In this document: in pieces, positions 38,584-49,379 of the stretch | How the letters are laid out: every line of letters starts with the position of its first letter | How positions within the stretch are numbered: position 1 is the stretch's first letter | Source: Pseudoscleropodium purum | Lineage: Eukaryota; Streptophyta; Bryopsida; Hypnales; Brachytheciaceae | Assembly: GCA_963969395.1 (NCBI GenBank) | Contig: OZ017803.1 | Coordinates: 1,736,001 to 1,800,000, forward strand | Direction: 5' to 3' | Length of the DNA stretch: 64,000 nucleotides | The notes under the pieces: generated by a model | What the model was told of the DNA's origin: nothing | Database searches by the model: none | Seen by the model: the letters and a program-made list of their open reading frames with translations, nothing else | Program-made: the position numbers and the translations under genes

Positions 38584-39884
38584 TCAAACTCGAGCTTGAG
38601 CTCTGTTGTTGGATTGCTGCAGCTGAATGAGCACACCCATGTTGTCCTTGGGCTGCAGAAACATGCCGGACTTGCTGCTGGAACCCATAGTCAGGTTCCC
38701 AATGGGCAGACTACCCACACCGGCTTCTCCCAAGTAGCCTTGTGCAGAGTGAATGTTGTCCACTGCGAAGGAGACGTGGTGAATGCCGCCGTTGGGATTC
38801 GTCCGAAGAAACTCAGCTATGGGACCGTCGGGAGACATGGGGTGGAGAAGCTCGATGCTGACGTTCGGGAGTTGCACGAAGACTTTGGTTACCATGAGGA
38901 AGGGGTGGTCGACTGGGTCACTGACCTGTAATAGGCAAGCAATTTCAGGGTTAGATATCGCCAGGTTTCAAAGGTTTTGGGTGTGGGATACTAGCATACA
39001 CGAAATTTCGTTAACCCTGGAACCCTAAACCGTAAGAGAGCTTGTGTGGATGATGGAACGTTTCAAGAGATTAGTGGGGGAGCTATACAAATTGTAAAGC
39101 AATTTTCGTCTAGTTCTTCACCAATGTAATGTGATTCGCTTGCTCACTCAAATGCTTCACGATTGCTTCATGATCTTTGTGCAAGGTTATGAATCCATTT
39201 ACATAGAGATGAGGAAAGAAGTAAAACTTGCAAAAATTGAAGATCTTATGTATGGATTCTTCTCAAGCCATAACTCATTCGTGCCATGAGAAGAAAACTA
39301 AATCTCCAGATCTACATCCACCCAGGCTCTCTGACGCGTCAAGGTGAAACAACGCAATGCTTTAATCAAAATAAACAAATTCCAATGAAAAATTCTTCTA
39401 AAATCACCATAAATTGTACTGCTGCTACCAACGAGACACATGTAGAATCAGGAAAATCCACTGCAAGATGTCTTTAGCAGTAACATCTCGAACAGGATAC
39501 ATCTACCGTAGGGGAGTCTGTGAACAATGCAAGTGAGGGTTCCCGATTCTACATTCTAAAATACATATAAAAAGTTGAAAAAAACCCTGAAAAGTAGAAC
39601 AAAAAAGAAGAAGAAAAAGCAAGGCTCCTAACCTGGGCTCCAAAAGCACTGCGGTAATGTTCTGCAGCGGCGGAGAGATCCGGCACAGCGATGGCGATAT
39701 GCTGCAGCCCTTTCACGGCGAACGGGATGTCCTGCGGTGGGCTTCGAACTGACCAGCCGCCGCATCGTCCTCCGCTGCCTGCCCCCACATGCGCGTACAT
39801 CGCTTGCGTCAACGTTGGTCGGGAGATTTCGGTGAGGAGTCGTCGGGTTACGGGAACAAGAGATCGGCGCAGGACTCCGGCCAT
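38584..39884 (-). CDS. MCEE: Methylmalonyl-CoA epimerase-like VOC protein
   Basis: Best match in memory is mitochondrial methylmalonyl-CoA epimerase, which interconverts the 2S and 2R forms of methylmalonyl-CoA. Two exons on minus, 39633-39884 and 38584-38925, are joined in phase 0 by a GT-AG intron of 707 bp, giving 197 residues. Residues 1-50 are Arg/Ser-rich with no acidic run apart from one Glu, like a mitochondrial presequence. The VOC fold follows: GLQHIAIAVPDL (His62), FVQLPNVSIELLHP (Glu109), FLRTNPNGGIHHVSFAVDNI (His134), then FLQPKDNMGVLIQLQQ. Length fits the animal enzyme. The last metal-ligand position is Gln185 where characterised epimerases have Glu, so catalysis is not assured. 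The ATG at 39884 is the only one before the domain. A duplicate of its 5' end lies upstream. Confidence 0.88.
39162..39322 (+). repeat. Dispersed repeat inside the epimerase intron
   Basis: Matches 25881-26027 in the same orientation (GTTCA/CCATTTACATAGRGATG, AAACTTGCAAAA, GAAGATC, CTACATCCACC). Its presence in the intron shows mobility or an old segmental copy, but no termini are visible. Confidence 0.65.
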
Positions 39885-40027
39885 GACTAGATATGAAAAT
39901 TCACAAGGTTGAAGATGCTCACGTGTGCTGATAGACAGAAACGGAACAAAAGAAGGGGTTAGGGTTCCGTGATGGGTATAGAAATATGTGAACTTGTATG
40001 AACAGGGACTGCGATCTCAAGAAAGTC

Positions 40028-40033
40028 TTTATA
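40028..40033 (-). promoter_or_regulatory. TATA box of the epimerase-like gene
   Basis: On minus the sequence reads CATATAAAGAC, about 145 bp upstream of the ATG at 39884, a normal distance for a plant leader of about 110 bases. The same motif recurs at 40327-40332 in the upstream duplicate. Confidence 0.55.
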
Positions 40034-40151
40034 TGTGTTATCTACTTTTACTTTCAGAGTCCAGAGTAAAAGTCGACAACAAATTGTCACTAAACAAAGT
40101 AATACAGTACTTTGCATACAGGAGAGGCATGCATGGAAGTAATTAGAATCG

Positions 40152-40193
40152 TTAGACTACGGGAACAAGAGATCGGCGGAGGACTCCGGCCAT
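40152..40193 (-). pseudogene. Duplicated exon-1 fragment, 13-codon ORF
   Basis: The upstream duplicate keeps an ATG with the epimerase N-terminus (MAGVLRRSLVP) and then reads VV and stops (TAA at 40152-40154). A transcript from the distal TATA (40327) would carry it as an upstream ORF ahead of the real start. Otherwise it is a silent fragment. Confidence 0.8.
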
Positions 40194-40989
40194 GACTAGA
40201 AACAGGAATCACAAGGTGAAAGATGCTCACGTCCTGATACAAAGATGGAATGACAGGGCTTAGGGTTCTGTGATGTGGATAGAAGTATGTGAATTGTGAA
40301 AGATTGGATGCTCTCATAAGTACGTCTTTATATGTGGGCTCTGTCTGTTATCTACTTTTACTTCAGAGTTCAGAGTACAAGTAGACACGAAAGCTAGGCA
40401 AGAATTCTACATGGAAGCGTTATGGACTAAGCTGAAAAGTAAATGAAAAAGTATAAATAGGGCTTGTAAAATGCACTAACTACGAACGGAATTGCCCTAA
40501 CAATCAGAATTCACTAACAGTTAATAGATAGACAACAATTCTCCAGATTGCGGCAGACAGTAAGGTAGAGGGTAGAAAACCCGTCAGGGTCCGATGAGCA
40601 AGTCATCCATTCAGACACTTGGTTGGCCTTCAAATGTCAACGGCCACAGATTATTGAATGGAAATGGGGCTGTCTAATGTCACTTACAGTGAAATTGCAA
40701 AAGATACTCATGTAGATTTGACAGTTGTAGTCATCGATCTCTCAAGAGCTCTATAGTGATCTCCCAAATATTACACTCTTACATCACTTTATATGCTTGA
40801 AGTGGCGCATTAGTATCCTCTACCTTGACACCACTAAACAGACAGGCAACAAGAACACCCTCTGTTATAAGGAAGATGTAAGCCTTCAGTACGTGCAATC
40901 CAAACAATCTAAGTGCCCAAACGCTGAAGAGTTTGTTACAATCTAAGTCGTACTAAAAGTGAATTTTCTTGAAAATCGTTGGTCACAGG

Positions 40990-41861
40990 TTAAGCCCCCA
41001 ACAATGAAGTACAACCACAACTGAGAAACTCAAGTATATGCAGGAAACACTCTAAGGAAACATCCAGCCGACAATGAAGGAACCCAACGAAGCTATTTTT
41101 GAGCAGTTCTAATGTAACAAGGAATGACAGGTTGCATAAGCAAATGGACGAGTGCACCCCACCCCGACTCTTGAAATGTACACCTCTGGTACAGCCTCTC
41201 CATAAAACATGCACTCTGAGGCAGTCTGAGGGTAACAGGCACCACCACCACCTTCCGATTCGGAAATGCAACAAGCGCCCCATCTCCTACAAACCCCCAA
41301 ACACAGCATTTGCGCTACAAAACTCTTCCAAGTCCACATCCAAAGCTTACAAGCAAATTGCAACAACACAAAACGCAACCGAAAGTTCAGATCCGCACAC
41401 ACACTCAACACAACAACAAGATATAAAGACGAATTGCAGGCAACTCACACCCCTAACCGAATTTCCACATCACAGAAACCCCACGAAACAGAGGAAAAAA
41501 CCCAACAAAATATAAAACACAAACCAAAATTCGAGAGAAAGCCCACAAAATCTACGCAAACACAGTCAGAGACGAAACCCTCTGATCAAAGCATTTACTC
41601 AATTCACCAAAATCGAGCTTCAATACTCCTCCCGACCACGATGTGAGTCCCCTCCACAAATATGCTTACCGCGGTCAATTCTCCCCACCGAATCCGACGC
41701 TTGAGCACTCGATTTGAAGCTGGCGATGAGACGACGGTGATTACGGGAAGAAAAAAGCAACAATTGTGAAGGAGAGAACTTGCTGAGAGAGAGAGATGGA
41801 GAGCAAGAGAGCGGATTTGCAGAAGGATGAATCGGTGGAGGGCAGGGTCGGGTTCTTATAA
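40990..41861 (-). other. Candidate transcription unit with leader exon and intron
   Basis: On minus, TTATAAG at 41855-41861 is followed by an ATG-free, CT-containing stretch of about 160-180 bases typical of a plant 5' leader. It ends at a good donor (CCGCG|GTAAGC, exon end 41670). A T-rich stretch with intron character ends at TTTGTAG (41288), after which an ATG at 41283 opens a 97-codon frame to 40990. That frame is Leu/Cys/Trp-rich and I do not recognise it. Another frame over the same bases is Gly-rich and closes at 41109. The promoter-exon-intron arrangement is plausible; the product is unknown and could be a noncoding RNA. Confidence 0.4.
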
Positions 41862-42275
41862 GCTGGCTTCCGTCCCCAGTTTGGAGAGAGAGCTGCAGTT
41901 TGGGGAAGCTTGCGGATTTGATCCAGCTGGATGTACGAAAAAATTTCGCACTGGATAAAGACCGATCTTTTCAGTTACTCCTGCCGTGTGTGTAATACGG
42001 AGCACGACTTAACTTAACTTAACCCAGGCGGCAGTTGTGGTTAACTTAACTTCACCCAAGTTGGTACCGTAGTTAGAATTAGGGTTCCGTTGTAGGCGAG
42101 ACTCCTTTAGCTTTTGAGTTGAATTTGGTGTCAGTTGTGTGCGAGGTTTTGGTTCTGAAAATAGAAAGGGGGGGGGGATTGTTTGAAGAGTTCGAACTCT
42201 AGGTGCTGGTTCTAGGGGTGTTTCCTTTCTGTGAAATTCAATTCGATATGTGCTACAAAATTTTTAATTTTAAAA

Positions 42276-42299
42276 ATTTATATATATATATATATATAT
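42276..42299. repeat. (TA)n microsatellite
   Basis: A run of about 11-12 TA units in AT-rich DNA. The surrounding 41.95-43.2 kb contains no recognised gene. Confidence 0.8.
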
Positions 42300-43214
42300 G
42301 AGTGAGAGAGTATTTTGGAGACGGTTGTAGAGTCAGATTGTATAATAGGGTGAAATAGGGTAGAGTTCTTGATTTGGATCAATAAACTTAGTAGTATTTG
42401 AGAAGTTGGTGCTACAAGATTTTACTAAAATATAGAAAAGATATCAATTTTAAGTTATTTATTTTCTTTGCTTGTTTTTTTTGGAAATTTTACATTGAAT
42501 TTATGTGAATGTGTTTCTTTGAGCCAATGCTAATGAATAATTCTAGTGTTATGTAGATTTTAGTAGAACATCTCAAACAAATGAACTCTTAATTTACTGT
42601 AGTTTTAAAAGGGCCTTGCCTTCTTACACAAGCAGAGAAGAGTTACTATTACACAAAGCTTGGGCATTTGATGCTCAATGCCCTAACACTTAATTTTTTT
42701 TCCTAGTTTTAGTTTATAGGCTAATGGCATTTAATTGCAAAATTGGATGATACAAATTTTGCACTATAATTTACTCATGATTTGTAGGTCACTTGAATAT
42801 GAAATTCTTCCATGCAAAATGAGTTTATTCCTAAATCCAAATGCACCAACCATTGACCCCAAACCCCCATAATCATTTTAGATACATCTCTAAAATCTAT
42901 ATGCATCTAAATGGAAGAACCTCTATCCCCCCAAAATTTAACCCTTCATAACTTTTGCATACAATATCCAAATGCCACATTCTTTAGTGCAATGGAACCT
43001 CCTTTCACTTGCCAACAACAAGAAATTCAATAAACATTTGACCCGTCTAATAATAGTAATTAGTCACCAATAGCAAAAATTGACGGCTTTAGGGGGTGGC
43101 CACCTTCCCTTACAATACAGTGATACTTTAAGACATTGCACTCCAACCTTCTTATTCAAGAATTTCACGTACAACAAATTTGCTAATTTCAAAAAACTCA
43201 AATAAGTTAAATCC

Positions 43215-43437
43215 ATGTTCACTTTTAGGGTCTCATCCTTTAATCCTCCTCATCCTTTTTTTTTTATCCCTTCTCATCTTTTTCCTTTAATCCTCCTCCC
43301 TTCTCACCCTTTCCCTTTTCCCTTTCTCATCCTTTTCTCATATCCTTTTTCCTTCTCACCTTCTCTTTTTACCCTCCTCATCCTTTCCTTTTATCCTTTT
43401 CATCCTTTCCTTTTACTTATCCTTCTCATCCTTGATT
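43215..43437 (+). repeat. Pyrimidine-rich low-complexity tract (CTTTTCATCC-like)
   Basis: Imperfect repeats of CTCATCCTTTTCCTTT fill about 220 bp. The long open frame over it (199 codons, 43215-43814) is an artefact of composition: Phe/Pro/Leu-rich without any domain. Confidence 0.8.
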
Positions 43438-43812
43438 CCAATCCCGGGTGCAGTAACTTTGCAATTACTAAGTTCCCTTCCAGTTGGGCAGCAGGCCGGG
43501 GATCCATGATCCCCTTCACGGGACTCCTGCCTACCTGGGTCCCCCTGAGATTCCCTCCCTCTCACTTGGACTGGTCGCCGCATTCAGACCAATGGCGGTT
43601 GGATCTTCCACATGTGCGGGGCCCCCAAGGATCAGTTTTTCCTGTTGGGGGGCCCGGCCCACTGGGGATATTTCTTCGTGCAGCTTGGGTGGGCCCCGCC
43701 TCCACCCCCAGTGCAGAGAGACTTCATGTCATGTCCCCCCCCGTGGGTGGGCCAGGGAGGATTGACCCACCCCACCCCCTTCAGTTATTGTCCCGTGTTT
43801 TTACCCCGGGGT
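43438..43812. other. GC-rich block with sharp edges
   Basis: About 370 bp rich in GGCCC, GGGCC and CCCCAC runs sits between the pyrimidine tract and AT-rich DNA. No domain is seen in any frame. Near its right side, GGGCCAGGGAGGATTGACCC (43746-43765) matches the inverted end of the small element at 44707-44940, so the block may itself be a piece of a related larger element. Confidence 0.5.
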
Positions 43813-44368
43813 AAAAACATTGGGAATTTTATTGACTTATTTATTTGTTATTAATGATAAAAAAGATTTGAATTTTAAATAGGGAGGTAACCCCATTTCT
43901 GACTACTCAACCCCTGAAGGACTAGAAGGCCACCACATGGCTTTTACAACACTGTTTCTTGCACCCTCGAACCTTTACGACTTAAAGAAGTGACACGTAT
44001 TTGCAAGGCGTGTTTCTGCACTGGGAAAATTTTCCCTGTGTGCAGAAATAGAGTTCGGAAGGTTTCTATCCTTTTTTTTCAGTTTTTTTTATTTCTCATA
44101 ACATAGTTGCTGTGAAATTTTTCAGTTGAAGATTTTGTTCTACTCACATAGGTGATATGGACTTCCCTGTTTTTTTTTACTAAGGGTTGGTTGCAAAATC
44201 CACCCAAGGTTGGTTGCAATATCGAGAGTCTTGTGGCCAATCATATTGCGCCACAACTACACTGAGCCAACCAGGTTGCAATTAATCATTGGCTCATCTC
44301 TTTTGCAAGGAAAGAGATCAATCTTTATTGCTAAAATGGGGTGTCCATTAGGAATGGGTTGCATCCTT

Positions 44369-44686
44369 CTAAGGGAGTCGACCCATTTTCAACCACTCAA
44401 GCAATTACACATATTTGAAGCACATGATTCTTGAATGGAGAAACTTTTCCATGTACAAAAATAGAATTTAGAAGGATTTTATATTTTTTTTCAGAATTTT
44501 ATTTCTCAAAAAAATATTACTATAAAATCGCCCAAAAATACAACCAATTGTAATGAGTCATAACTACATTGGAAATTGTGCCATAATTAATCTCCTGCTT
44601 CCTTCTTGCTAATTGGAATCAAAGAATGTAATCTATATAACAAGAATAGGTCCATGGTCGGAAATAGGTCGGCTCTCGTACTTAGA
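44369..44686. mobile_element. GACCCATTTCCAACC mini-transposon, copy 2
   Basis: Left end CTAAGGGAGTCGACCCATTT; right end reversed TTCTAAGTACGAGAGCCGAC then CTATTTCCGACC. About 318 bp. Its interior (GAATGGAGAAACTTTTCC, AGAAGGATTTTATATTTT) is shared with 48993-49375 and, more distantly, with 43960-44120, so an older copy may precede it. Confidence 0.6.
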
Positions 44687-44706
44687 ATCAGAAGTCCAAA
44701 TCAATA

Positions 44707-44940
44707 GCCAGGGAAGTTTGACCCTTCTATTGTCCCATTAGAAGATAAATGTCAAAATTGCCCCCTATTTTGTGATGCTTAAATTTTGTATCACATCACA
44801 TCCCGTAGCTAATTTGGGGTCTCTTATTGCAAATATGAATTCAAAATTTGCAAATTTTATCATATGTTGCAAATAAAAAAATTTCAGTGTTTTCTACAAG
44901 GATAAAACATGGGGCAATAGAGGGGTCAATCCTCCCTGGC
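44707..44940. mobile_element. 234-bp mini-transposon with GCCAGGGARG ends
   Basis: Left end GCCAGGGAAGTTTGACCCTT; right end reversed GCCAGGGAGGATTGACCCCT; the pair continues through CTATTGYCCCA, giving about 30 bp of inverted repeat. No open frame. Target duplication is unclear. Confidence 0.8.
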
Positions 44941-45049
44941 CCAAATCAGTTTGGGTGGGTGAAGAAAACCAAAAATTGACGTATCGCAAAATGAATCAAG
45001 GGGCAATTTTTTTTTTTACATTTACCCTTAGCTGGGGCAATAAAGTAAA

Positions 45050-45335
45050 GGAAGGGGGCATATGATAGTGGGGCCCCCAACGGACACCGGACACCGAGAG
45101 TCAGACTGGAGTCCCCCAAACGTGCACGCCATGGCCCATGCCGGCCCCTTCCTCCCCATTGGCCGGCCCCCTTTCTTGGAGCCTCTCATCTCCGGCGCTC
45201 TCACCAGGGCCCACTCCTTGCCCACCGTCGGATCTCTGGCCCATTTCTCCACCCCAGATCTGCGAATCTTCCCAGATTGGGGCTCTGGCTGCTGGGGGAC
45301 GGAGTGGGGGGGCATGCAACTTCCTCACTTTCAGC
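45050..45335. other. Second GC-rich block
   Basis: About 285 bp of GC-rich DNA (GGGGCCCCCAACGG, GGCCGGCCCC, CAGGGCCCAC). Open frames occur on both strands but none shows a domain, as expected of stop-poor GC-rich DNA. It stands alone in AT-rich surroundings like the block at 43.4 kb. Confidence 0.5.
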
Positions 45336-45339
45336 TAAG

Positions 45340-47650
45340 GTAGGAATCTAAGGAAATCCGAAATTAAGGGAGAAAAACATCTTCACTAATGGCAACTGGG
45401 ATGGCATGGTTACTATTATGAAACGCAAATGAATTTTTATCTTGTTCCTTAGTTTGGCGGTGGAAGGAGGATTTCAACGCACCGAAGCATGCATGATGTG
45501 GACACTGTATGAATAAGATATGAATTTTCATGGAGTTGGTAGTTGAGTTGTTCCCAAAGACATTCCTACTAAACTCTCAAAGACTTTTAAGTTTTGATTG
45601 TGTGCATTTCTTGTAATCAATAGTGATAAAACCACCCATGGTCGACCACTTAACCCATTAAGGACTGGTCAACCACTTTTGGGTCGAAATGGCTACATTT
45701 ACATTTGTAGGATTAGATATGTTGTGAATTGGGAGACGAGCCAAAGGAAACGGATGTGGGGAATTTTGAACTGCACTTGTAGGAAAAAAAATCGCTACAA
45801 TCAAAGACTTCATGTAAGCTCCAACTTGAAATGACTGACATGGTACTAGCTAAAAATACCGCATTGAAAGCCAAAAGATGGCCATCAATGTGCAACATTG
45901 TATGTGCTAGCAAGGCAATTTCTTTGAGTAAGAGGGTGTAGTGGGAATGAGAACAGAGCCTTTTGGAACGATGTTGTTTTCATTGGGAGTGCCAACGTGT
46001 CATTGAATTTTTCATGACGCTGAAGAGGGAAACATGAATCCGAGGAGGCAAGGACTATTGAATGTGACCTTCAAGTTGAACGAAAGCTGTGGCACATCCG
46101 AGGTTCAAGTTGCTTGTGATGTAATTGCGATACGGATCATAGTTGAATGCCCACTCCGGGCAGCAATTGCACTTATTGGCTTACAGTTTGGGGTGTTTGG
46201 ATTGCAATGGGGTTTGGGAGTGGAGGTGTAGGGAGGCTCTGTAGTTGGTTGTGCCGATTTCTTGAAGAAGATATGAAGCAGAAGGAGATTTGTTAGAGGA
46301 GTGCTCACTTCACTAAGCCATAAGGAATATCAAATGCACATTGCATATGATTTGATGGGGTGGCCTTACAAGCGTGTAGGTGCAAACCTTCGAGCTCCAA
46401 TCATTGGTGGATTCTACCACGATCGTGTCTCACAGGTGTTGCATACGTTCCCCACAAGAGCAACCTCCAATGGGTTAGTCGCATAGGCAAATGACGCACC
46501 CAATGGATTTATAGTCACTGTAATGGAGTTCATTTGTGCACCTCAAATTGCTTTGAGTTTTTCCACACTCATAGTACTGTTGTGTAGGCTTGCTAGCAAT
46601 TCCCTTTGTCTCCATGATAAGTGTTGTGGAAGTATTTATAGAAGTTGTGGTTACATTGTGTTATTAGGTGCGGCTATATTGTGTTGTTGGATGCGGTTAC
46701 ATGTTATATTTTGGTGGTTAGAGGTGTGGCTTCATGGGGTGTATGGTAATCCATTTGCAAGTTGCATGCCATTGGATTTGGGAGGAGTTGGCAAGAGATG
46801 CGGTGGTGCGCACGCATAGTGTCCAAGTTGCAACTTTGAAGAATCACAAATGGAGGGATATGGCTCTTAGCATTGGAAGCCAAAAGATTCTATGTGTACA
46901 AGCATGGTCTATTAGAATGAGCTTCAATGAATGAAGACAGTTGTGAAGTGGGCTTCAAGTAATCCGAGGACATCATTTTTGAACTTTGTTGTTTACTTAC
47001 AATTCCTTCATACTTGAACTTGCTAATTTTGAATTGTATTGTTCTAAATATGAGAGATGCTTGTGGTTGAATCTTGTTGTGTGATGACTGCATGTGTCAT
47101 TGTGGTCTTTGTAAAATTGTTTATGCCAAGTTTTCCATTTTTTTCTCTTTTTGCCACACTCCAATGGGCTTCTGTGTCCATATTGTGACAATACAACATC
47201 TCTCAAGACTACATCGTTGGTTTAGAAACTGTTGTATTTCAGCTAATTCTGCACGGGCCTTGTAGTATCCAGATAAGGCAGGTTGTGGGAACTCCATTGT
47301 GGCACTTCCATGAGTTTGAGGAGTTTGTCATTGTAATGATCACCATAAAAGATGTTCCACGCGACCCCAATTGAAACTAAAAAGAGTTTTGCATAAAGAA
47401 ATACGATTCAATTTGTAAACTACTTTGTCGCATGTGCACAAGCAGGCATAAAAAAATGTAGATGCTTTAAAATATACTAGATGGTGCCAAAATATGCCAC
47501 AAAATTCACAGGATGACAATAACTATTCAAATCGCATCCATCGGATGGTTAGATCTATGGCAGGCCCCGTTTTGCTTTAGTTGTGACCACTTAACCAATC
47601 CATTCACAATTCACCGCACCTACCCCAAAAATTGACCACGAACCTTGATG
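45340..47650. other. Mixed-composition region, no gene recognised
   Basis: Many frames of 60-98 codons overlap on both strands with no known motif. The composition resembles the gene islands. It might contain a decayed gene or transposon remnant, but I cannot assign any. Confidence 0.35.
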
Positions 47651-47656
47651 GATTAA

Positions 47657-48597
47657 CTCCTAAATGATTGGATTGCGTTTTTTGGTTGTATAGAAATTTT
47701 GGGTAGGCCATTGTGACCATAAATTTGCATATTTAAGACTGATATTATAGTAGAAGGTATAGACTAGGAATATCTTTCATATGCAACAAATTTCATTACA
47801 TTTGTTAACAAGAGTCAAAAGTTATAACCTAATATATAGTTTCTTTCTCAACTTGGGTACTTTGGGCAGATTTGAAAAATTCATTTTTTTCAACAATCAA
47901 AATTTGAAATTTCTTTTCTAGACTTATACATACAAGGAAAGCTTTGATTCATTCCATTTTGATCAACAAATCAAAAGTTATGAGGATTTTTTGTTTGCAA
48001 GCAATCATGGATTCCCTACTCTAAAATAAACTTTGAAATCCTTTATCTTATCCAATTTTCAATGTTTTAGAAAAAAAATAAAATCCTAGTATGTAAATTG
48101 TTTATTACAACATTTCAACCATTGGGATTGACATTTTTCAATTCCATATTTAAATTCTTAATAATTTAGTATTTTGAATCATTCTCTACTACTAGTCTAC
48201 TACCTATTTACTATTTTTTTCCTATATGTTGTACAATTCCAAATGATCTGAAATTTTTCGAACATCTATCCAACATGCCTTGAAGAATGAATCCAAAGAG
48301 TTTCAATCATTTTGAGCATTTTTTCATACAAATTTGACCTTGTGAAGTTCAACTGCCCAATTTTTTGTAGGGACATAAAAATGATTTTTGTTACTTCAAA
48401 TGCTAATATCTAGCAATCTACACAATGGAAATTTCTGAATTTTTTTTCCCATCTTTTCAAACTAGTTTACTACAAGATCCTATGATTACATGTGTCCAAA
48501 AATGAATTTTTTCTAAATTTTGAAACTTGTCCAAGAAATGACAATTTTAGAGTGTCTTTGGCAAAAATATAGTAAAGGACTCAAGGAACTTTAGAAG
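47657..48597. mobile_element. TTAA-flanked element (copy 4, inverted relative to copy 2)
   Basis: A 941-bp segment lies between TTAA at 47653-47656 and TTAA at 48598-48601. The left end is CTCCTAAATGATTGG and the reversed right end is CTTCTAAAGTTCCTTGAG. The reversed right end parallels the left end of copy 2 (27252), and the whole interior matches copy 2 in reverse. No reading frame. Confidence 0.75.
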
Positions 48598-48992
48598 TTA
48601 AGCAATTTTGCACTTCTTTTGATGTATTATAAGGCAATGTAAATTATTTTTTGTTGTGTAGGAAGATAGAAATTATGAAGGTTGCCAATTTTTTTTGGTA
48701 ATTTTATGCATTGAATTGAAATTACTATAAATTTTGGAAGGCATCAGCTAGGCTAAATCCATACCCAATATATAGAGTCTTTTAATTTTGATCATTCAAG
48801 AACTACTTTTCCACTCACTACTTTGGGACATGTGTCATAATTTTGAAAAGTCTTAACCTTGAAAAGGAGGAAAAAAAATATTATAAGTTGTCGTTGGAAA
48901 TATGTTCTAGCCTTGGTTGGAAATAGTTAGCCTACAAGTTGGCTATAGGTCCCTAGTTTGGAATAGGTGATTCAACCATATTTAGTTTTTTG

Positions 48993-49375
48993 TCTAGTAG
49001 CCAATCCATTTCCAACCACTTAAGCAATTACGCATATTTGTAGTGCATTTTTTTGAATGTGGAATTTTCTCCATATATAAAAATACAACTTGGAAGGATT
49101 GCATATTTTTTTCAGAAAATTTATTATACAAAATGTAATTACTCTGAATTTTTTAGTGGAAGGTTTTTTTACATATAATGGTCATATAGACCTTTCTATT
49201 TGTAAACATGAATTCATTGCAAAATCAACCAAGGACTAGTTGCAATATTGAGAGCCTTGCAACCAATCATAATGCACAACAATTACTTCAAGAATTGTGC
49301 CACAACTTCATAGAAAGAGAGCAACCTATAGATTGGAAATGTGGGTGATTAGAAATGGGTCAATTCCTTCGAAGC
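48993..49375. mobile_element. GACCCATTTCCAACC mini-transposon, copy 3
   Basis: Left end TCTAGTAGCCAATCCATTTC and CAACCACTTAAGCAATTA; right end AGAAATGGGTCAATTCCTTC. About 380 bp, sharing interior words with 44369-44686 (AATCAACCAAGG, TTGCAATATTGAGAGCCTTG). No reading frame. Confidence 0.6.
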
Positions 49376-49379
49376 TTTT

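Larger units (their letters stand above)
39847..40393 (-). repeat. Tandem duplication of promoter, leader and start of exon 1
   Basis: Unit 1 (39847-40078) carries the first codons, leader and TATA of the epimerase-like gene. Unit 2 (40157-40393), about 309-311 bp upstream, repeats the codons for MAGVLRRSLVP, the leader words (AGGGTTCYGTGATG when read on plus) and the TATA motif. The copies have diverged by about one difference in ten, by eye. Confidence 0.9.

Noticed and set aside
38548..38931. 127-codon plus-strand open frame
   Set aside because: It is the shadow of epimerase exon 2.
43215..43814. 199-codon open frame, Phe/Pro-rich
   Set aside because: It runs through a pyrimidine tract and a GC-rich block, has no domain and changes character midway.
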